This document shows, piece after piece, positions 17,601 to 23,896 of a stretch of DNA of 64,000 nucleotides. Positions within the stretch are counted from its first letter, which is position 1. Every line of letters begins with the position of its first letter. The translations under genes were made by a program, and so were the position numbers. The DNA is from Rhodococcus sp. P-2 (GTDB lineage: Bacteria; Actinomycetota; Actinomycetes; Mycobacteriales; Mycobacteriaceae), in assembly GCF_016598535.1 (NCBI RefSeq), contig NZ_CP066779.1:3038001-3102000 (forward strand). Reading direction: 5' to 3'. The notes under the pieces are model-generated. The model was not told the DNA's origin and did no database searches. It saw only the letters and a list, made by a program, of their open reading frames with translations.

Positions 17601-17778
17601 CAAGACCGCTCAGGCGCAGCTCGATGCCCTCGCACAAGCCGGGATGGACGCTGAGCTCGTGTGGGTGATGCTCAACGAACAATATGCTGAACTCGCCTTG
17701 AGAGGCTTCGACGACGAGAACGTCGTCGGTGTCACGGTGGAAACTATTGCGCAATGGTTGGAAAGGACGGGGCGATGA
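14677..17778 (+). CDS. Large secreted polymorphic toxin with C-terminal PD-(D/E)xK nuclease-like domain (Tox-REase-5-like)
   Basis: 1033 aa. Order of parts: Sec signal peptide (1-41, ending ANA-TP); Thr/Pro-rich linker (80-205); a single hydrophobic span near 212-230 followed by basic residues; a folded region (240-410); two 60-residue tandem repeats (412-531); a beta-rich segment (535-640); a long Pro-rich stalk (655-840); and a C-terminal domain from about 860. That domain has D934, D945 and K947 in KFDGW..VIVDAKH, spaced as in PD-(D/E)xK nucleases, then KDWPKTAQAQLDAL. The architecture and the adjacent Imm52-like gene suggest an antibacterial nuclease of the Tox-REase-5 type. The GTG start overlaps the upstream stop; its own stop overlaps the immunity start (ATGA). 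Confidence 0.8.
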   Translation: MKSGRRFRRTLAGVLAAGALLTGAAGAIGAGLALSAAPANATPEEDCAAVRARDHQIYLNLIASLPPGAPIPPEIINPCLSAPSTTSTAAPTTTVGLPGAQAPGGGPNVGANAPTNFPTYNGTPIVPVPTIEVPPIASESPASETGVGAFPNASASAVPSPTPTPGEGTTTDRGPGPIPADSDSNIAPAQTVPDPAADVSTAGEDSGRDRYLELALIGAAAFTAAGIGVRGRPGPFSPRTPESVLSQAVGTVVSPLTAYAPGGQSSLRVFDPITGGSRFFFLIHDETSSHESVIPVTVPPGGHMSVNPDGTVTVFDADGNPVSTIDAPWAYDANGTPVPTHYEIRDGQLVQVVDTAGIENLLYPILADPELTPEERAALEAQANFIGPMTPEGEQARRDAQNVLAANPPEPADSGLEQLMVGDPNHEVSEPPITDTGTGNPVGDAILANQTQEPITSNIGGHDYTTEPADPADSDLGHLMSGDPNSEVSEPPITETGTGNPVGDAILADQTQEPITSNIGGQDYTTEPAVSDVSFTDENGTNWSGTPSKVPNVWSWTYTDAQGEEHDLQVTYDEQGRPYQVFDHSNSELSLYDWSTGEPVRIGDAQHLDPGVAFDQPYTDEIMSFVVPPLRGARLAVGAIRAEDLIVSNRTTPTRPPVTSPSTPAQNIPRPGTLPPRGIPVIDGTVPPAEHDHPTIPSVNEPARPDPTIPEPSQPTSPGDPDRGQWEPSTPGEIGDPGPNLTPGISTPNVPSPGQVEEPSAPTLPDVGQVPVNPDAPGAPQQPGLPEFDPFATDPSTIPSPGVIEDPTQRPAVTMPPTQPDSPEGPGVEQDPLWWMPFAREKPPQLAPGETPPDIVEVEGVGPLDLRTLQSRIIGDRDGTDVGVWGDAGEGLRYDAARRLRPSRVFQELVTLVDGQFAFILPFDAGKNGELKFDGWFPDMNVIVDAKHIYDFIFDRNGEPYVTDFRGRVWQKDWPKTAQAQLDALAQAGMDAELVWVMLNEQYAELALRGFDDENVVGVTVETIAQWLERTGR
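15910..16269 (+). repeat. Two tandem 180-bp repeats inside the toxin gene
   Basis: Units 15910-16089 and 16090-16269 have exactly the same length and are nearly identical, each encoding 60 residues with SEPPIT(D/E)TGTGNPVGDAIL and QEPITSNIGG(H/Q)DYTTEP. Copy number could vary by recombination without changing the frame. Confidence 0.92.
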
Positions 17779-18470
17779 GCTTTTTCGGGCGGCGGCCGAC
17801 AGTGGGCGGGTATTGGGGCACGCGGGTGCAGTCGAGTCAGGAGGTGGCGCAGACGATGCGGGCCTTCCTCGACGATCTGGAAGCGATCGACCCGGGGTTG
17901 GCGTTGCCGTGGGTCTCGACTGCCGAGTTCGACAAAGTGCCAGCAGATCTCAGCGTGGACGGGTTGGTGCGAATCTTCGAGCATTCCCGCTCGAAGGAGA
18001 TGGGGTATTCGGACACCCCGGGACCGGGCTACGACGTCGACTTGTCACCCGAAGACGGGACCGCGCGGCGGATCATCGCCAGGGTCGGCGGGCTGGAAAC
18101 CAGTGCCCCCAACAGTGTCCGGGTGTCGTTGCCGACGGAGAAGGATGTTCCCCCCGAATTGCGACGGTTGCTCGAACCGGATGTCGGGGACGCGATCATG
18201 AAAGTGATCGTCAAGCATTGGGAACCGGATCGGGCTCGGTGGAGCATCGGCGACTACCTCGATCTGCAACCGCGAGTTAGAGGTCAGATCCAGGTGGGAT
18301 GGGAAACGTACTTCCATTCCGGAGTTACGTTCGATCGCAGCGCGCTGCCCCAATCTGCGGCGGTAGAGGAGCTGCCCACTGGCACGTTGATTCGGTTGGG
18401 GGACAAGCCAATGGAGGTCGATGCCGCCGACATCGTGGCGGTGCGGGCGGCGTTGGGTTACCCGGTGTAG
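17775..18470 (+). CDS. Immunity protein 1 of the toxin locus (Imm52-like)
   Basis: 231 aa. The ATG at 17775 overlaps the toxin stop by 4 bp, the usual toxin-immunity coupling. The N-terminus VGGYWGTRVQSSQEVAQTMRAFLDDLEAIDP fits what I recall of the Imm52 family, which neighbours REase-5 toxins. The C-terminus has VGWETYFHSGV and ends RLGDKPMEVDAADIVAVRAALGYPV. No signal peptide, so cytosolic, where it would bind and block the nuclease. It is very similar to immunity copy 3 (21544) and more distant from copy 2 (20762); all three are exactly 231 residues. Confidence 0.75.
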   Translation: MSFFGRRPTVGGYWGTRVQSSQEVAQTMRAFLDDLEAIDPGLALPWVSTAEFDKVPADLSVDGLVRIFEHSRSKEMGYSDTPGPGYDVDLSPEDGTARRIIARVGGLETSAPNSVRVSLPTEKDVPPELRRLLEPDVGDAIMKVIVKHWEPDRARWSIGDYLDLQPRVRGQIQVGWETYFHSGVTFDRSALPQSAAVEELPTGTLIRLGDKPMEVDAADIVAVRAALGYPV

Positions 18471-18518
18471 CGCCAGAGACTGTTCCGATTGGTCGATCGT
18501 CTTCGAGCAGGAGTGACG

Positions 18519-19317
18519 TTGTCTGCTTCATCTTTACGTCGCGATCCGGCGTCCGGGTTGACCGTGAAAGTCATGGCGCGGAAGGGGCCGCCGGAAGCCG
18601 AATCGGTCACCGCAGTGCTGGCAGCGCGGTCACTGCAGTTCCTTCGAAAGCTTGACCCAGTCTTTGACGTCGACATGTATCGCGCCGTGAGGAATGACCT
18701 TCCCGACGGCGTTACGGTCGAGCAGGCTCTGGCATCGAATGGTGGACGGATCCTCACGCTTCAGGCAGAGGACTCCCTCGAGGCCGCAATGATCGAGAGC
18801 AGAAAGTCTCCTGATGCCGCAGGCGGGATTTACCCACTCTCATTCGGGCATCAACTCAGGTTGTTCACCGACAACGGAAACATCGAAATTCTCATCGGAT
18901 TCGGGGGTACGGCAGGAGCAGGTTCCTTACTTTGCACCTTCATCTGGCCGTACCCAGGGGGCTTCGCCGATGAATCTCTGATCTCACTGTCATTGAAACT
19001 CGTCCAGGGCATGGCCGATATCTGGGACGCTCCCACGGCCGTGCTCTACCGGGATGCGGAGCTCACACCGCAGTACAACGTGCCCGGCGACGCAACGGTG
19101 GGCAGTTGCACCTACTTCGGCCCTGAGATGCCGATCAACGAAACGCAGATCCCACCCACTGTCGAAGCTTTTCCGTACAAGAGAAGGAACGATCGTCATC
19201 CAGCGTGATCCACGCGCCCCGTTGGTTGCCGACGATATCCGAAGCATCCGTGCAGCAGTCGGCCTGCTGACCGAACGACCGGAGGTTCGCCTACCGAAAG
19301 GCTCGCGCCGGCTGTGA
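18519..19317 (+). pseudogene. Frameshifted copy of a second immunity-locus family
   Basis: The start is a TTG at 18519 with AGGAG 5 nt upstream, giving an N-terminus (SASSLRRDP) aligned with its neighbour at 19456. The frame runs to about 19180, then one extra base in the stretch after VEAFPY shifts it to an early stop at 19208. The +1 frame continues as EGTIVIQRDPRAPLVADDIRSI to 19317, matching the intact paralogue's end (GTIVIQKNLSTPLTVEDIRSI). Thirteen bases stand where the intact copy has twelve. It also has a short insertion around LLCTFIWPYPGG. Sequencing error is possible. Confidence 0.75.
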
Positions 19318-19455
19318 CACCAGAAGTTACGGCCAAGCTCACGTCCGCAGGTGATGGTGTTCTTAAGAACAAGCTGCTCAGATAATGGAGGATGCGTTCG
19401 ACGAGGTCATCGGGATGGAGAACATCAACATCATCGTATTTGGAGGGGAGTGAAA

Positions 19456-20229
19456 GTGCCTACGTCATCACTGCGCCGCAATCCTACGGTGGGCTTGACA
19501 GTGAAGGTCATTCCACGAAAGGGTTCGCCTGAAAGCGAGGCCGTCACGGCCGCGCTCGTTGCACGTTCGCTACGATTGCTTCGCGACATCGATCGTGTCT
19601 TCGACGTCGACTTGTACCAAACAGTAGGCGATGCCCTCCCCGACGGTGCCGGAGTCGAGCAGGCCTTGGCGTCGAATCTCCGTCAGATCCTTGTACCTTC
19701 GACGGAAAAATCGATCGAAGCCGCATTGATCGAGCGCAGACGATCCCCCGATGCCACCGGCGGTATGTATCCCATCTCATTGGGACGACATATGACCCTG
19801 TATTCACCCGCTGGAGACGTCAAAGTCGTTGTCAGTTTCGGGGGCACCTCAGGGTCCGGCGCATTCGCATGTGCCTTTGCCGACGAATCACTGATTTCGC
19901 TGGCATTGAAGCTCGTTCAGGGGCTAGCCGATATCTGGGACTCTCGTGTCACCGTGCTCTACCGCCGAACCGAATCATCGCCTCAGTTCAACGTACCGGG
20001 TGACGCGATCGTGGGCAGTTGCACCTACTTCGGTCCTGAGTTGCCGATCGAGGAAACACAGCTCCCGCCCAGCGTGGAGGCATTTCCCTACCAGGACGGC
20101 ACAATCGTCATCCAGAAGAATCTGTCCACGCCGTTAACAGTCGAGGACATCCGAAGCATCCGCGCAGCAGCAGGACTGCCGACCGAACGACCGGAGATTC
20201 CTCTACCCAAAGGTTTCAGACGGCTGTGA
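19456..20229 (+). CDS. Intact member of the second unknown family in the toxin locus
   Basis: 257 aa from the GTG at 19456, preceded by a strong GGAGGGG. Alpha/beta in appearance, no signal peptide or membrane span. Conserved blocks shared with the broken copy upstream: SLRRxPxxGLTVKVxxRKG, DADESL-like ADESLISLxLKLVQGxADIWD, VGSCTYFGPExPIxETQxPPxVEAFPY and RSIRAAxGLxTERPE. I do not recognise the family. The position between immunity genes and its duplication suggest another immunity or regulatory factor for a lost toxin variant. Confidence 0.65.
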   Translation: MPTSSLRRNPTVGLTVKVIPRKGSPESEAVTAALVARSLRLLRDIDRVFDVDLYQTVGDALPDGAGVEQALASNLRQILVPSTEKSIEAALIERRRSPDATGGMYPISLGRHMTLYSPAGDVKVVVSFGGTSGSGAFACAFADESLISLALKLVQGLADIWDSRVTVLYRRTESSPQFNVPGDAIVGSCTYFGPELPIEETQLPPSVEAFPYQDGTIVIQKNLSTPLTVEDIRSIRAAAGLPTERPEIPLPKGFRRL

Positions 20230-20356
20230 GCCCTACGTTGGGCGCACTCGGGGCTGCCTGCAGGTAGGGATGGCGCGGACCGACCAGCCTGCCCGCAATT
20301 ACCGCGCCGCGATCCCGATCCGGCTACGCACCAGCTGATCGACGCTCCGGGTGGAG

Positions 20357-20764
20357 TGCCACCGCGCGGCATACCCGCCATCGACGGCACAGTTCCACCT
20401 GCCGAGCATGATCAACCCTCTGTTCCGTCCGTGAATGAACCTGCACGCCCGGATCCCGCGATTCCGGAACCCTCGCAACCCACTTTCCCGGCGATCCCGA
20501 TCGTGGCGAGTGGGAATCACTCTCGCCCGGTGGGATTGGCGATCCGGGGTCGAACCCGAGACCCGAGAACTCCACCCTGGAGGCTCCCTCGCCAGGTCGC
20601 ACCGAGGAACCAAGTGTGCCGACTCTGCCTGATGTCGGTCAGGTGCCGGTGAATCCGGATGCCCCCGGCGCTCCGCAGCAACCCGGACCACAACTGTTCA
20701 ATGACAATGATTTGCCGAGAACGACTATGACGATCGCAGAGTGGCTGGAAAGGAAAGGTCGATG
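20357..20764 (+). pseudogene. Toxin gene remnant: Pro-rich stalk joined to the last residues of a toxin domain
   Basis: Bases 20357 to about 20688 match the toxin stalk at about 16696-17032 (PPRGIP(A/V)IDGTVPPAEHD.. to ..NPDAPGAPQQPG). One base is missing after EPSQPT, which breaks the frame. After the stalk the sequence jumps to FNDNDLPRTTMTIAEWLERKGR and stop, equivalent to the very end of the intact toxin (FDDENVVGVTVETIAQWLERTGR). The nuclease core and everything before the stalk are missing, and no start codon context is visible. The stop overlaps immunity copy 2 by ATGA, so this is a decayed toxin-immunity pair. Confidence 0.85.
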
Positions 20765-21457
20765 AATTCGGATCGTGGCGCGACAGTGATCGGGTATTGG
20801 GGCCCTCGGACGCAACCGGTAGAAGGCATTGCAGCGGAGGTGTTCTCGTTTCTTCATAGTCTGAGGAACATTGATCCAGCACTTGGAGAAGCTTGGGTGT
20901 TTTCGCCCGAGACTGCCTTCGAGTCGACCGATCTAAGCGTGGAAGGCCTAGCGAAGATCTTCCGGGCAGCGAAGGATGTCGAAGGGCAATCCGTTGCTGC
21001 CTTCGACCTCGGCTACATCGTGAGTTTGTTGCACCCGGACAGATATCAGTTCTTGAGAATCCAATTCTCTCTCGGCCGGAATGTTCCGAGGGTTCCGAAT
21101 CTCGTCAACGTCACCCTCCCTCCGGAGAAACAAGCAATTGGGGAGGCATCGCGGTTGCTAACCGCAGGCGTCGGTGACGCCATCATGAAAGCGATCATCG
21201 AACAGTGGTCTCCAGACAAAGCCCGTTGGGGAACGCCGGTATACCAGAAAGCCCAAGGGAAAAAGGCTGGAGAGGTGGAAGTCGGGTGGGAGACATACAT
21301 TCGGTCCGGGATCGATCTCGATCACAGCAAACTGCCCGTCGTCGCCGCACTGGAGGAACTCCCCAACGGAACGCTGATTCGGTTGGGCGAGAAACCGTTA
21401 GACGTCGATATTGCCGACATCCTGGCGGTGCGGGAAGCACTGGGTTACCCGGTCTAA
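20762..21457 (+). CDS. Immunity protein 2 of the toxin locus (Imm52-like, divergent)
   Basis: 231 aa. The ATG at 20762 overlaps the stop of the toxin remnant. It shares IGYWGPRTQP, VGDAIMKAIIEQWSPDKARWG, EVGWETYIRSGIDLDHSKLP and the ending RLGEKPLDVDIADILAVREALGYPV with copies 1 and 3, but the segment 45-130 is clearly different. Such divergence is what would be expected if it neutralises a different toxin variant. The gene itself looks intact although its toxin is not. Orphan immunity genes can protect against toxins of related strains. Confidence 0.75.
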   Translation: MNSDRGATVIGYWGPRTQPVEGIAAEVFSFLHSLRNIDPALGEAWVFSPETAFESTDLSVEGLAKIFRAAKDVEGQSVAAFDLGYIVSLLHPDRYQFLRIQFSLGRNVPRVPNLVNVTLPPEKQAIGEASRLLTAGVGDAIMKAIIEQWSPDKARWGTPVYQKAQGKKAGEVEVGWETYIRSGIDLDHSKLPVVAALEELPNGTLIRLGEKPLDVDIADILAVREALGYPV

Positions 21458-21507
21458 GACGCCGCGTGACCGCCGACCCTTGCTCATGTCGCGACACGTA
21501 GTCGGAC

Positions 21508-21547
21508 GGAGACTATTACGCAGTGGTTGGAAAGGACGGGGCGGTGA
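21508..21547 (+). pseudogene. Vestigial toxin 3' end before immunity copy 3
   Basis: In the frame ending at TGA 21545-21547 the sequence reads ETITQWLERTGR-stop, almost identical to the end of the intact toxin (ETIAQWLERTGR). Only about 13 codons are recognisable; the sequence upstream to the copy-2 stop (21457) is unrelated. The stop overlaps the GTG of immunity copy 3. Confidence 0.75.
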
Positions 21548-22239
21548 GCATGTTCGGGCGGCGGCCGACGGTAGCCGGATATTGGGGCACGCGGGTGCAG
21601 TCGAGTCAGGAGGTGGCGCAGACGATCCGGGCTTTCCTCGACGATCTGGCGGCGATCGACCCGGAGTTGGCATTGCCGTGGGCGAATACGAAGCAACGAA
21701 GTCGAGGCACTGCGGATCTCAGTGTGGACGGGTTGGTGCGAATCTTCGAGCACTCCCGCTCGGGGGAGATGGGGTACTCGGACACGCCGGGGCCGGGCTA
21801 CAGCATCAGTTTGTCACCGGAAGACGGAACCGCGCGCGCAATCATCGGCTGGGTCGGAGGCTTGGAAACCAGTGCACCCAACAGCGTTCAAGTAGCGTTG
21901 CCGACAGAGGAGGATGTTCCCTCCGAACTACGACGGTTACTCGACCCAGGCATCGGAGACGCGATCGTGAGAGTGATCGTCAAGCATTGGAAACCGGAGC
22001 GAGCCCGGTGGAGCATCGGCGACTACAGAAAACTTCAGAAGCGGTCGAAAGGCGAGGTCGAGGTGGGATGGGAGACGTACTTCTATTCCCAGATCGCAGT
22101 CGACCGCAGCAAACTCCCCCGGTCTGCGGTGGTAGAGGAACTGCCCACTGGCACGTTGATTCGGTTGGGGGACAAGCCAATGGAGGTCGCTGCCGCCGAC
22201 ATCCTGGCGGTGCGGGCGGCGTTGGATTACCCGGTGTAG
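21544..22239 (+). CDS. Immunity protein 3 of the toxin locus (Imm52-like)
   Basis: 231 aa from the GTG at 21544, chosen because it overlaps the vestigial toxin stop (GTGA) and gives MSMFGRRP, colinear with MSFFGRRP of copy 1. It is close to copy 1 along its length (PTVAGYWGTRVQSSQEVAQTIRAFLDDL.., ..LRRLLDPGIGDAIVRVIVKHWKPERARWSIGDY..), with differences concentrated near residues 45-55 and 165-190. No signal peptide. It looks functional but has no toxin of its own left beyond a few codons. Confidence 0.75.
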   Translation: MSMFGRRPTVAGYWGTRVQSSQEVAQTIRAFLDDLAAIDPELALPWANTKQRSRGTADLSVDGLVRIFEHSRSGEMGYSDTPGPGYSISLSPEDGTARAIIGWVGGLETSAPNSVQVALPTEEDVPSELRRLLDPGIGDAIVRVIVKHWKPERARWSIGDYRKLQKRSKGEVEVGWETYFYSQIAVDRSKLPRSAVVEELPTGTLIRLGDKPMEVAAADILAVRAALDYPV

Positions 22240-22331
22240 GCCACGCAACGGGTCCGGAATTCACCATTGCATCAGATGTCGAGAAATGCGTTAACCGGAT
22301 GGCCTGCTTCGCCTTTCGATAGTATTGCCAG

Positions 22332-23327
22332 ATGGCACCCCGAACCGACTTGCTCGCGTGGCTCCTCGATTCGGATCCAGCGATTCGGTGGCAGGTGGAG
22401 CGCGATCTGTTGAACGAAGCGCCCACTGTGTGGGCGGCGACGCGCGCGTCGATCACTACCAAAGGATTTGGTGCACGCCTGCTTTCATTACAGGATCGAG
22501 ACGGCCAATGGGCGGGTGGCGCGTTCTTCCCGGCAGAATTCGACTTCGCGGGACCCGAAGCAGCAGAACAAAGTTCGCAACCCTGGACGGCAACAACCTG
22601 GACGCTCAACTCCTTGCGTGAGTGGGGCCTCGACGCCGGTGTTCTGCGGGAGCGTCGAACCGCAGAACTGCTCGCGGAAAACTGTCGCTGGGAGTACGAG
22701 GGCCGGCCGTACTGGGACGGTGAGGTCGATTGCTGCATCAACGCCTGGACGGTGGCAAACGGTGTGTGGCTCGATGTTTGCGTTGATGAGCTCGCTGATT
22801 GGTTTGTGCGGCATCAACTTCCAGATGGTGGGTGGAACTGCGAGTGGATCGAAGGTTCGACGCGATCGTCGTTTCATTCGACGCTCAATTCACTCAAAGG
22901 GCTTCTCGCGTACGAGATCGCGACCGGGGGAACGGATGAGACGCGCGCGGCTCGGCGATCCGGTGAGGAGTACTTGTTGCAGCGCGGTCTGTTCCGGCGA
23001 CTCTCGACCGGCGAACCGGTGGGGCCCTGGGTCGGCCGGTTCGCGTACCTGTTCCGGTGGCGTTACAACGTGCTCAACGCAGCCGACTACTTCCGTGAAG
23101 CGTCGTTGTCGTATGGAAATGAGTCTGATCCGCGAATGGCGGACGCGATCGAGATGATCCGGGCCGCCCGAGCCTCGGATGGGACGTGGCTCCAGGCCGG
23201 TCGCCAACCGGGGCGGGTGTGGTTCGAGGTCGACACAGAGGCGGGGGAGCCGTCGAAGTGGCTGACTTTGTCCGGCATCCGAGTGCTCGCCTGGTGGGAT
23301 CAACCCTCCCTTCTAGGTTCTGCATAA
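22332..23327 (+). CDS. Squalene-cyclase/terpenoid-cyclase-fold (alpha6/alpha6 barrel) protein
   Basis: 331 aa. Repeated helices with QW-like motifs occur at DRDGQWAGG, LPDGGWNCEW and ARASDGTWLQAG, as in the terpene cyclase/prenyltransferase barrel. It is half the length of a true squalene-hopene cyclase and lacks the DXDD protonation motif, so it is probably not a hopene synthase; similar short actinobacterial proteins are annotated as squalene cyclase-like without a known reaction. TAGTAT at 22320 lies 7 nt before the ATG, fitting a leaderless mRNA. No signal peptide. Confidence 0.65.
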   Translation: MAPRTDLLAWLLDSDPAIRWQVERDLLNEAPTVWAATRASITTKGFGARLLSLQDRDGQWAGGAFFPAEFDFAGPEAAEQSSQPWTATTWTLNSLREWGLDAGVLRERRTAELLAENCRWEYEGRPYWDGEVDCCINAWTVANGVWLDVCVDELADWFVRHQLPDGGWNCEWIEGSTRSSFHSTLNSLKGLLAYEIATGGTDETRAARRSGEEYLLQRGLFRRLSTGEPVGPWVGRFAYLFRWRYNVLNAADYFREASLSYGNESDPRMADAIEMIRAARASDGTWLQAGRQPGRVWFEVDTEAGEPSKWLTLSGIRVLAWWDQPSLLGSA

Positions 23328-23896
23328 CAAAAGAGTTACAGCGAGAGTTTTTTCACCTTTAAAGGTTATCGAAAGGTGATCTTCGACTTTCCGGTCGAAA
23401 TATCCAGTACGGATGAAGAACATATTAACGACAGGATTGCCCTCAGTGCGGTGAAGGTTAGTCATCTGAACAGGTGAGAAGATGTTCGGTGAAATTACCT
23501 ACCCGATTGGATAGGCGGGTCACCGACGTTGGTAATCAAACAGGGCACTCGCAGCTGTCTTGGTTAGGGAGCTAAGTCCCGAGCTGGAAACGGCATTTCT
23601 GCTCCGAAACCGTCGCTCACCTGCGGCTACGTTCCCCATTTTGCAAGACTTAAACCACTTTCGGCGAGAATTAGTCCCGCAATTGTAGGTTGTGAAGCGT
23701 CCGCAATGTTTAGGCAAAGTCCCATCTTTTCCCAGAACAATGCTCTACTAAACGTGAAAACCGGATGTTCCCCCGATTTTGCTGAGAAGGTGCAACTATG
23801 GGGCGTAGCGTAACTGTCGCAGCGAACCGGAACATCGCGAATTGCTGCTTTAACCAATGACTTTGTTCAAGTCCGAATAATGCTCGGAGGTCGTCG
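23328..23896. other. AT-rich intergenic region before the ammonium/urea block
   Basis: About 570 bp without a credible gene; three short open frames (23520-23717, 23627-23857 and 23710-23985, all reverse) have no family features. It should contain the promoter of the amt-ure operon. I looked for a GlnR box and saw only a half-match (GTAAC near 23811), so no site is claimed. No clear terminator follows the cyclase-fold gene. Confidence 0.55.

Noticed and set aside
23800..23840. Possible GlnR box before amt (GTAAC with GCGAAC nearby)
   Set aside because: Spacing and second half-site do not fit the gTnAC-n6-GaAAC pattern, so it would be over-reading.
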